Notes under the pieces: generated by a model
Told to the model about the DNA's origin: nothing
Seen by the model: only the letters and a program-made list of their open reading frames with translations
Database searches by the model: none
Assembly (NCBI GenBank): GCA_945871335.1
Contig: CAMBWM010000075.1
Span: forward strand, 1-9,744
Direction of reading: 5' to 3'
From: Polaromonas sp. YR568
GTDB lineage: Bacteria; Pseudomonadota; Gammaproteobacteria; Burkholderiales; Burkholderiaceae
Length of the DNA stretch: 9,744 bases
Made by a program: the position numbers and the translations under genes
Shown: positions 1 through 5,325 of the stretch, in pieces
Position numbering within the stretch: the first letter of the stretch is position 1
Layout: the number at the start of each line of letters is the position of its first letter

Positions 1-711
1 TGGATGCATGGGCTGTGGGTATGCGGTGCGGCTGTGCGTGTGGCCCAGGGCCAGCATGGATTCGGCAATTTTGTAACTCAAAGGGCCCGGGTTGATGACG
101 GGCACGGGCAGGCGGGCTTGCAGGTAGGCGTGGGCCTGGTGCATGGTGGTCGAGCCCAGAATGATCACGTCCGCGCCATCGATCTCAATGGCCTTCATGG
201 CGGCCGCCTCCAGCAGCGGGAAGACCTCGTCTTCTTTGCCCGACAGCAGGGCCTGGTTGTCGGGACTCACCTCGATGGCACGCACCGAAGCGCACTTGTG
301 ATGCATGCCCAACTCGTCCAGCGCTTTTTTATACAAAGGCTTCCAGCGGCTGGCCATGGTCAGGATGGAAAAACGATCGCCCAGCATGAGCGCGGTCAGC
401 ATGGACACCTTGCCCGGCCCGAACACCGGGATGTCGAGCACCGAGCGCAGGGCCGCCACACCAGAGTCACTCATGGTGTCGATGCACACCGCTGCAAAGC
501 CTTCTGCCTGCGCGCGGCAACCGGCTTCAAAAATAGAGGCGTCAGCCAGCACAAAGTCATGGTGGCTGGAGTAGTTCATCGGGCCAGCCTTGACCGCGCG
601 GTACTCGAAGTGCAGGTCGGGGCCGAACTGCAAACCCTCGAGTTGCTGTTGACGCAGCAGCAGGTTCTCTGGCGACATGGCAAAGGGAACGATGGTCAGG
701 ATTTTTTTCAT
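1..711 (-). CDS. Asp/Glu/hydantoin racemase family protein (3' end cut by window edge)
   Basis: The visible 237 residues have the fold pattern of the Asp/Glu/hydantoin racemase superfamily, whose members racemise amino acids, hydantoins or allantoin, or isomerise maleate, using a pair of cysteines. The N-terminus MKKILTIVPF is typical of the hydantoin-racemase branch. The first catalytic position is present as Cys76 in CIDTMSDSG. The region that normally carries the second cysteine (GCAGM-like) reads GSTTM at residues 186-190, so Ser187 replaces it. The usual length is about 240-250 aa, so only a few C-terminal residues are missing. ATG at 709-711 gives the canonical N-terminus. An in-frame GTG at 718-720 is an alternative start, and an in-frame stop lies at 736-738. 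The gene is divergent from the plus-strand tautomerase-like gene. The family call is firm. The reaction is unknown: the lost cysteine argues against a standard two-base racemase, and a maleate-isomerase-like or other isomerase role is possible. Confidence 0.88.
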   Translation of the reverse strand, partial: MKKILTIVPFAMSPENLLLRQQQLEGLQFGPDLHFEYRAVKAGPMNYSSHHDFVLADASIFEAGCRAQAEGFAAVCIDTMSDSGVAALRSVLDIPVFGPGKVSMLTALMLGDRFSILTMASRWKPLYKKALDELGMHHKCASVRAIEVSPDNQALLSGKEDEVFPLLEAAAMKAIEIDGADVIILGSTTMHQAHAYLQARLPVPVINPGPLSYKIAESMLALGHTHSRTAYPQPMHP

Positions 712-716
712 GGGGG

Positions 717-770
717 TCACGGTTTGATGACACGCTCAGACAGCGCCACGGCTTGTTCAGAAACAGGCAT
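717..770 (-). CDS. possible 17-aa upstream ORF / leader peptide ahead of the racemase gene
   Basis: A 17-codon ORF (MPVSEQAVALSERVIKP) begins with ATG at 768-770. It is preceded by AAAGG six bases upstream on the minus strand, a better ribosome-binding site than the racemase itself has. Its TGA stop (717-719) overlaps the alternative racemase start GTG (718-720) as GTGA, a typical translational-coupling arrangement. It could be a leader peptide feeding ribosomes to the racemase gene, the remnant of a longer gene, or chance. I do not recognise the peptide. Confidence 0.3.
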   Translation of the reverse strand: MPVSEQAVALSERVIKP

Positions 771-814
771 GATGCGCCTTTGATTCAAACCACAAGAGAG
801 TCCTCATGCCTGTT
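762..814. repeat. perfect 11-bp inverted repeat in the divergent intergenic region
   Basis: AACAGGCATGA at 762-772 is the exact reverse complement of TCATGCCTGTT at 804-814, with 31 bases between. Each arm contains a start codon reading outward or into a gene: the ATG of the possible minus-strand mini-ORF (768-770) and the ATG of the plus-strand tautomerase-like gene (806-808). It could be a regulator-binding pair of half-sites, an mRNA hairpin masking a start, or a trace of an inverted duplication. It lies in the only divergent promoter region of the window. Confidence 0.5.
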
Positions 815-1372
815 ATTTCCATTACCTTGCTACCCGGCTACAGCGCCGAAGCCGAAGAACGCCTGGTCGGGCGCGTGGCCCTGACCGCTCGCTCGGTGAT
901 TGCGGCGGCCGCAGCCGGCACCACTGTGTTTGTGAACCACGCCCACACCTACCAGCGCGATGGCCGGGTGTTCTCGAAGGGCGGGCCTGAATGCGCCAAT
1001 GCCAGCGCGATGGTGCGCCAATTTCTGGCGCTGATGCAAGCGCGCGACTTGGCAGCAGCCAGCGCCCTGCTGGCGCCAGGTTTCGAGATGCACTTTCCCG
1101 GCCAACCGGCCATGCATGCGCTGGACGAACTGGTGAACTGGACCCAGGGCCGCTACAGCAGCATCGCCAAAGACTACGAACGCTTTGACGAAAGCTGGGC
1201 TGACGGCTTCACGGTGGTGTATTGCTCGGGCACGCTGCGCGGCGTCTGGCTTGACGGCAGTAGTTTTGAGGGCGTACGCTTCATTGACCGGTTTGAAATT
1301 GCCGACGGAAAAATCCGCCGGCAAGACGTCTGGAACGATCTGGCAGAAACCTTGGCGCATCGCCCGGCCTAG
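806..1372 (+). CDS. putative tautomerase-SnoaL/NTF2-like fusion protein
   Basis: This 188-aa protein appears to have two parts. Residues 1-60 begin MPVISITLLPGYS and align by eye with 4-oxalocrotonate tautomerase-type proteins. These use the N-terminal proline, exposed after Met removal, as catalytic base; here it is Pro2. In my alignment the two 4-OT substrate-binding arginines (Arg11 and Arg39) fall on Tyr and Thr, so classical 4-OT activity is doubtful. Residues about 65-185 match the SnoaL/NTF2-like cone fold, which serves cyclases, isomerases, dehydratases or small-ligand binding (features: VRQFLALMQARDLAAASALL, then FEMHFPG, then FEGVRFIDRFEIADGKI). An AGAGAG ribosome-binding site lies at 795-800, five bases before the ATG. 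It is the only plus-strand gene and ends 4 bases from the convergent deacetylase-like gene. A role in isomerising an unsaturated keto-acid intermediate is inferred. The SnoaL part is more certain than the tautomerase part. Confidence 0.82.
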   Translation: MPVISITLLPGYSAEAEERLVGRVALTARSVIAAAAAGTTVFVNHAHTYQRDGRVFSKGGPECANASAMVRQFLALMQARDLAAASALLAPGFEMHFPGQPAMHALDELVNWTQGRYSSIAKDYERFDESWADGFTVVYCSGTLRGVWLDGSSFEGVRFIDRFEIADGKIRRQDVWNDLAETLAHRPA

Positions 1373-1376
1373 GCAC

Positions 1377-2318
1377 TCAGGCCTGGGATGCTTTCCAGGC
1401 ATCCAAGATCTCACCGCCGGTCGCCGCCCACACACCCGGGTGGCGCATGATGTGCGTCAGCGCTTCTTCAAGCGCCCGCATGCGGTAAGGCTGTCCGATC
1501 ACCCAGGGGTGCAGCGAAATCGCCATGATGCGCCCGCCTGCCGTGGCCGACTCTTTGTAGAGCAGGTCAAATTGGTCGCACAACTGGTCGCGGAAGTCGT
1601 CTTCGGTGTGGTGGTTTTGAACCAGGATGGTGTAGTCGTCGATATCGATCGGGTGCGGCATGGCGTGGATTGGCCCGCTGGCCGTGCGCATGGCGTAAGG
1701 CATGTCGTCATTGACCCAGTCGCAGACATAGTCCATCCCGGCCGAACCCAGCAAGTCCAGCGTCGCAGCAGACTCTGACTTGGCAGGCGACAACCAGCCG
1801 CGCACCGCCTGACCGCTGGCCCGGCGCAGAATATCCAGCGTGGTGTCAATCAGCTTTTTTTCTTCATCGACAGCCAGGCCGCCGTGGTGTAGATGGTCCA
1901 TGTCCAGGCCATTGGCCATGATTTCCCAACCGCGCTGCGTGCATTCCTTGATGAGCGACGGGTAGCGCACCGCCACCGCGGCATTGACTGCCACCGTGGG
2001 CCGGATGCCGTGTTTTTCAAGCGCCTTCATGATGCGGAAAATGCCCACGCGGTTGCCGTAGTCGCGCAAGGTGTAGTGGCGCAGGTCGGGGTATGCGGTC
2101 TGCATGGCCCCGGGCGGCTTGAAAGGCACACCCGCCATATTCAGCGGAAACCACTCCAGCGCCGGTACCACCCACAAGGCCACACGAGCTTTCTGGGGCC
2201 AGGCCACGGGTTTGCGATCGGGCAGCATCGACCAGTCATAACGCTCATGGTCCATGCCGTAACGGCGCAGCGGGTAGTCGAGGTAGTCTGCCGGTAAAGG
2301 CTTGGCGCTGGTGCTCAT
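1377..2318 (-). CDS. PuuE-like polysaccharide deacetylase-fold hydrolase, divergent paralogue
   Basis: A 313-aa protein of the NodB/polysaccharide-deacetylase fold, in the branch that includes cofactor-independent allantoinase PuuE and related cyclic-amide hydrolases. Family marks are LRDYGNRVGIFRIMKALEKHG (residues 84-104), the central GWEIMANG (130-137), GWLSPAK (174-180) and the C-terminal LHPWVIGQPYR (269-279). The protein is clearly a paralogue of its upstream neighbour (shared RDYGNR, GW-L-PA and LHP-GQPYRM), but the SHG of the second motif is replaced by ANG at 135-137. A histidine cluster follows at 142-145 (HLHH) and may compensate. The start ATG (2316-2318) overlaps the neighbour's stop as ATGA, with GGAG seven bases upstream. 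No signal peptide is seen, so it is probably cytoplasmic and not a cell-wall enzyme. Inferred role: hydrolysis of a cyclic amide, or a non-catalytic or altered-specificity partner of the second paralogue. Confidence 0.88.
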   Translation of the reverse strand: MSTSAKPLPADYLDYPLRRYGMDHERYDWSMLPDRKPVAWPQKARVALWVVPALEWFPLNMAGVPFKPPGAMQTAYPDLRHYTLRDYGNRVGIFRIMKALEKHGIRPTVAVNAAVAVRYPSLIKECTQRGWEIMANGLDMDHLHHGGLAVDEEKKLIDTTLDILRRASGQAVRGWLSPAKSESAATLDLLGSAGMDYVCDWVNDDMPYAMRTASGPIHAMPHPIDIDDYTILVQNHHTEDDFRDQLCDQFDLLYKESATAGGRIMAISLHPWVIGQPYRMRALEEALTHIMRHPGVWAATGGEILDAWKASQA

Positions 2319-3229
2319 GGTGCTTCTCCGACGGGGTGGGCTGCCGCTGTGAAAGCATCAAAGTAGTGCTCATTGAAATGCTGGGCGATCTCGCGGCCGG
2401 TGGCCAGCCAGACCTTGTCGTGGCCGGCGATGTAGGAAAGCGCTTCTTCAAATGCGGCCATCCGGTAGGGCTGTCCCACCAGATAGGGGTGCAGCGGAAT
2501 GCACATCACTGTGCCCGAGTGCTCGCCCTCTTCATAAAGGCGGTCAAACTGGCGCTTGAGAATGTCGGCATAGCGCCGTGGCTGCACCAGATTGACGTTG
2601 TAGACGATGGTGTCGTTCATCTCCAGCGAATAAGGCACGCTGGTCAGCCGGCCTTGCTTGACCTTGACCGGACCGGGTTGGTCGTCATGAAAGAGGTCAC
2701 AGATGTAGGTCAGACCCATCTCGGCCACCAAGTCCATGGTGTTGGGCGTGTAGGTCAGCGCCGGGGCCAGCCAGCCGTCGAGCTTTTGACCAGTGTGCTT
2801 TTTGATGGTGTCGATCGAGTCTTGGATGACGGCACGCTCTTCTGCTTCTGTCATGCCCATGAGGTAGCGCGTGTTGTAGGTGCCGTGCGAGTAAAACTCC
2901 CAGCCGTTGTCGGCGCAAGCCTTGATGACTTCGGGGTGGTGCTCGCACACCGCCACATTGAGCGAGACGCTGCCGCGCACATTGCAACGCTTCATGGCCT
3001 CGAGCATGCGCCAGAAACCCGCTCGGTTGCCGTAGTCGCGGTAGGAATAATTGAGCACATCGGGCGCCGGCCGGGCCCAGGGGGCACGGGCCGGGTTGCG
3101 CGGCGGGTTGAGCTCGTAGAACTCCACATTGGGCGCCACCCAGAAGGCCACCCTGGCACCGTTAGGCCACTTGATGACCGGACGCTGCGCGTTGTAGGGC
3201 AGGTAGTCGTAAAGGGCGGGGTCGCGCAT
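2315..3229 (-). CDS. PuuE-like polysaccharide deacetylase-fold hydrolase (allantoinase-like)
   Basis: A 304-aa NodB-fold protein of the PuuE/allantoinase-like branch. From the N-terminus it shows WPNGARVAFWVAPNVEFYEL (residues 21-40), YRDYGNRAGFWRMLEAMKR, then GWEFYSHGTYNTRYL (109-123) with the conserved Ser114-His115, DGWLAPALT (151-159), and LHPYLVGQPYR (246-256) with His247. PuuE opens the allantoin ring. Related proteins act on other cyclic amides or on N-acetyl groups. Lack of a signal sequence and an operon position next to an amidase favour a small-molecule cyclic-amide substrate (inference). ATG at 3227-3229 forms TGATG with the amidase stop and is preferred; a TTG one codon upstream is possible. 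It keeps the motif residues that its downstream paralogue has lost, so it is the more likely catalyst of the pair. Confidence 0.88.
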   Translation of the reverse strand: MRDPALYDYLPYNAQRPVIKWPNGARVAFWVAPNVEFYELNPPRNPARAPWARPAPDVLNYSYRDYGNRAGFWRMLEAMKRCNVRGSVSLNVAVCEHHPEVIKACADNGWEFYSHGTYNTRYLMGMTEAEERAVIQDSIDTIKKHTGQKLDGWLAPALTYTPNTMDLVAEMGLTYICDLFHDDQPGPVKVKQGRLTSVPYSLEMNDTIVYNVNLVQPRRYADILKRQFDRLYEEGEHSGTVMCIPLHPYLVGQPYRMAAFEEALSYIAGHDKVWLATGREIAQHFNEHYFDAFTAAAHPVGEAP

Positions 3230-3915
3230 CAAGATTTGGCTCCGGCCGCCGAAGGCACCCGGCGCAGCTGCTCGATGGTCTCGGCCACCGTCAGCACATC
3301 GGCGTACTTCAGGCCCATGTCATACAGGTTGGCGAAATGCGGTGACTCGTGCTTGTCGGCCACGCACTCTTCGGGAACGATGGTGCGAAAGCTGCGGGAA
3401 ATACTGTCCACCACGGTGGCGCGCACGCAACCCGAGGTAGAGCCGCCGGTCACCACGATGGTGTCCACGCCATGAAAGTTGAAGACCGAGCCGAGGTTGG
3501 TTTCAAAAAATGCAGACGCCATGCGCTTGTTGATGACGATGTCGCGCTTGTGATCGATCACCAGCCGGTCGTCAAACTCGGAACGGCGGCTGCCGACCTT
3601 GATGTTTTGCAGCGAGTCGGGTGTGTCGGTGCGCGTGCCCCAGACGCCGCAGTCTTCGCCGGAGTCCATGTAGGCCACATAGGTCCAGACCACCGGAAAG
3701 CCCTTGGCGCGGAATTCGGCTGCCAGGGTGTTGACGTACTCCAGCTGACGCGGATCGGTTTCGTAGGCGGTGGCAAACTCACCCACCATGGTGTAGGCTT
3801 TTTGCAGATCGATGTTGATGAGCGCGGGCATCTTGCCGAAACCAAAGCGCTTGCGGGTGGGGTTGGCCTTGATGTCGCTAAAAAGCTGGCGGGCCGTCTT
3901 GCTGGAGGCTTCCAT
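3229..3915 (-). CDS. cysteine amidohydrolase, isochorismatase fold (N-carbamoylsarcosine amidase-like)
   Basis: A 228-aa cysteine hydrolase. The catalytic triad of N-carbamoylsarcosine amidohydrolase, nicotinamidase and maleamate amidase is visible: Asp36 (NIDLQKAYT), Lys130 (VINKRMASAF) and Cys163 (GGSTSGCVRATVVDS). True isochorismatases lack this cysteine, so an amidase releasing ammonia, or carbamate as CO2 plus ammonia, is expected. The N-terminal block RKRFGFGKMPALINIDLQ resembles CSHase-type proteins and supports the chosen ATG (3913-3915). The ribosome-binding site is weak (GAAAGA). It is the first gene of a three-gene operon: its stop overlaps the next start (TGATG). The upstream gap carries a -35 box inside a palindrome. 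The substrate is unknown. Candidates are an N-carbamoyl compound produced by the PuuE-like neighbours, or a maleamate-type amide as in nicotinate catabolism (NicF belongs to the same fold). Confidence 0.9.
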   Translation of the reverse strand: MEASSKTARQLFSDIKANPTRKRFGFGKMPALINIDLQKAYTMVGEFATAYETDPRQLEYVNTLAAEFRAKGFPVVWTYVAYMDSGEDCGVWGTRTDTPDSLQNIKVGSRRSEFDDRLVIDHKRDIVINKRMASAFFETNLGSVFNFHGVDTIVVTGGSTSGCVRATVVDSISRSFRTIVPEECVADKHESPHFANLYDMGLKYADVLTVAETIEQLRRVPSAAGAKS

Positions 3916-3971
3916 TCGGGCTGTCTTTCAAAGAGAGGGCGCAGGCTGAAGGCCCGCTAAACCCTGGCGCA

Positions 3972-4000
3972 ATAGTGCCCCCGCTGGTTTGTTCTGTCAA
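3972..4000 (-). promoter_or_regulatory. predicted sigma70 promoter of the amidase/PuuE-like operon
   Basis: On the minus strand a perfect TTGACA (3995-4000) is followed after 17 bases by CACTAT (3972-3977). The -35 matches the consensus fully and the -10 is weak (3 of 6). It lies 57-85 bases upstream of the amidase start. The weak -10 and the palindrome covering the -35 suggest a regulated promoter. Confidence 0.5.
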
Positions 4001-4009
4001 TAGAACAAA
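3988..4009. promoter_or_regulatory. probable operator: 8-bp perfect inverted repeat with 6-bp spacer
   Basis: TTTGTTCT (3988-3995), a spacer GTCAAT, then AGAACAAA (4002-4009) form a perfect dyad. It overlaps the predicted -35 box of the amidase operon and lies in the only sizeable gap between the two minus-strand units. The size and centre spacing fit a dimeric helix-turn-helix regulator; IclR-, GntR- or MarR-type factors would be reasonable guesses, but none is encoded in the window. It is AT-rich relative to its surroundings. It has no following T-run, so it is not a good terminator. Confidence 0.6.
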
Positions 4010-4030
4010 TGCGGGCCGGCCGGCTGCCGC

Positions 4031-4906
4031 TTAACCGCCTTGAACGGGTCCATGCGGAGTTTCTAGCAAGGCCAGCAAGCGCTGATTGAAAGCATCCGCT
4101 TGCTCAAACTGCACCCAATGGCCGGCAGCCGCAATAGCGTGCATGCCCCGGAAACCAGGGGCCTGTTGCAGCACGTTTTCAAATGCCTGGATCTGCCCTT
4201 TGTAAAAAGGGTCATGCTCTCCGTACACAGCATGTAACGGGCAGCGCAGCCCGGGCATGGCGCGGGCCAAAATGTCGGTGCGCGAAAGGCGGCGCTTGGG
4301 TAATTTGTCACGCACGGTATTGGCCAATTGCAGCTGGCAAGCCAGCGGTGTGATGGCCTCAGGCGCATGCAGCATCAGCAGCTGCAGGTTCTCACGGTGC
4401 ACGGCCAGGCGCTGAGCCTCGTCGGGCAAGTGGCGCCAGCCTTTGAGTTTGAAAGGTACCAGCGCCTGCAAGCCCATGCCGGGCGTGCCGATCAGCACCA
4501 GACTGGCCACCCGAGCGGGGAACTTGCTGGCCAGCAAGCCTGCGGACAAGCCGCCGAATGAAAAACCCGCCACGTCGCAGGCAGTGTCACCCAACAGTTG
4601 GGCCAGCCCCAGCTCAATCGGCGCAGGCATGGCATCGGCGTCAGTGCCTGAGGGCGGCAATGCAGAGTCGCCAAAGCCAGGCAGATCGGGCACCAGCACG
4701 CGGCGGCCTGATGCCGCCAAAGGCAGGACATTGCGCAGCCAGTGCGTCCAGCTGCCGCTGCCACCATGCAAGAGCAGCAGGGGCGGCAAGGCCGGGTTAG
4801 CGCCCTGCTCTCCCCAGATATGCCAGACCAGATCGCCCTGCCCGCAAGGCGTACAAACCCGGCGGGCGCGCTGCACCACAACGCTGACTTCTGCGGGCAC
4901 AGTCAT
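4031..4906 (-). CDS. alpha/beta hydrolase
   Basis: A 291-aa alpha/beta-hydrolase-fold protein with a complete triad: nucleophile Ser116 in GFSFGG (114-119), acid Asp232 in GEHDPF, and His263 in AGHWVQFE. The oxyanion-hole motif is HGGSGSW (47-53). The cap region is roughly 145-220. The pattern resembles meta-cleavage-product hydrolases, enol-lactonases and N-formylmaleamate deformylase, and does not tell them apart. The ATG (4904-4906) overlaps the arfB stop by 4 bases (ATGA), so translation is coupled to arfB. It is the last gene of the right-hand unit. Within a catabolic cluster a hydrolase of a ring-opened intermediate (C-C bond, lactone, or formyl-amide) is the reasonable inference. Confident of the fold and catalytic residues, not of the substrate. 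Confidence 0.9.
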   Translation of the reverse strand: MTVPAEVSVVVQRARRVCTPCGQGDLVWHIWGEQGANPALPPLLLLHGGSGSWTHWLRNVLPLAASGRRVLVPDLPGFGDSALPPSGTDADAMPAPIELGLAQLLGDTACDVAGFSFGGLSAGLLASKFPARVASLVLIGTPGMGLQALVPFKLKGWRHLPDEAQRLAVHRENLQLLMLHAPEAITPLACQLQLANTVRDKLPKRRLSRTDILARAMPGLRCPLHAVYGEHDPFYKGQIQAFENVLQQAPGFRGMHAIAAAGHWVQFEQADAFNQRLLALLETPHGPVQGG

Positions 4907-5313
4907 TCCTGCACCTTGCCCCGCAAGTTCTTGACGTCAGCGCGCTGACTTTTGCCTTCCAGACGACGTAGCTTGGAGCCATAAGTGGGCTTGGTGGCAC
5001 GCCGCGCTTTGGGCGGCACAGCCACGCTATCGACGACCTCTTGCAGGCGCGCCATTGCGTCGCTGCGGTTCATCTCCTGGGTGCGGTGCTGCTGTGCTTT
5101 GAGCACCAGCACACCGCCCTGCGTGATGCGGCTGTCACTGAGCGCGATCAGCCGCTCCTTAACCTCTTCAGGCAAAGACGAGGCCGAAATATCAAAACGC
5201 AAATGAACTGCGCTAGAGACCTTGTTGACGTTTTGCCCGCCCGCGCCCTGCGCCCGGATCGCACTGATCTCGACTTCGCGCTCATCAACTGGGTAATGGG
5301 ATGGGGTCGCCAA
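4903..5313 (-). CDS. arfB: alternative ribosome-rescue factor ArfB (peptidyl-tRNA hydrolase, YaeJ)
   Basis: A 136-aa protein, close to the 140 aa of E. coli ArfB. It contains the class-I release-factor signature AIRAQGAGGQNVNKV (18-32), with the GGQ tripeptide at 25-27 that hydrolyses peptidyl-tRNA on stalled ribosomes. Its basic C-terminal tail (KARRATKPTYGSKLRR, then a Lys/Arg-rich end with NLRGK) is the part that ArfB inserts into the empty mRNA channel. It lacks the codon-recognition domains of RF1/RF2. The only start compatible with the family length is TTG at 5311-5313, four codons after the in-frame stop of the upstream lactonase-like gene; AAGG lies about ten bases before it. It sits between two catabolic alpha/beta hydrolases, 12 bases from one and overlapping the other by 4. 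That is an unusual setting for a housekeeping translation factor. Confidence 0.95.
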   Translation of the reverse strand: MATPSHYPVDEREVEISAIRAQGAGGQNVNKVSSAVHLRFDISASSLPEEVKERLIALSDSRITQGGVLVLKAQQHRTQEMNRSDAMARLQEVVDSVAVPPKARRATKPTYGSKLRRLEGKSQRADVKNLRGKVQE

Positions 5314-5325
5314 GGACGTACAGCC

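Noticed and set aside
4..783. A 259-codon plus-strand open frame at the left edge
   Set aside because: It lies opposite the racemase gene, its composition is that of an antisense shadow (many His, Gln, Arg and Gly), and it shows no family signature.
2336..3475. A 379-codon plus-strand open frame opposite the second PuuE-like gene and the end of the amidase gene
   Set aside because: It is antisense to two genes with clear motifs, has no recognisable domain, and is rich in His, Val and Arg as expected from the reverse complement of GC-rich coding DNA.
1..3915. Assignment of the cluster as the nicotinate nicDEF genes
   Set aside because: The amidase (NicF fold), a hydrolase (NicD fold) and the racemase family (NicE superfamily) fit loosely. 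However, the racemase-like protein has the hydantoin-racemase N-terminus, the PuuE-like pair has no place in that pathway, and nicC and nicX are absent.
4011..4030. GC-rich GCCGGCCGGC sequence after the alpha/beta hydrolase stop, as a possible terminator
   Set aside because: The self-complementary core leaves little loop and the outer stem is imperfect. The T-rich stretch after it belongs to the operator palindrome and is not a clean U-run.
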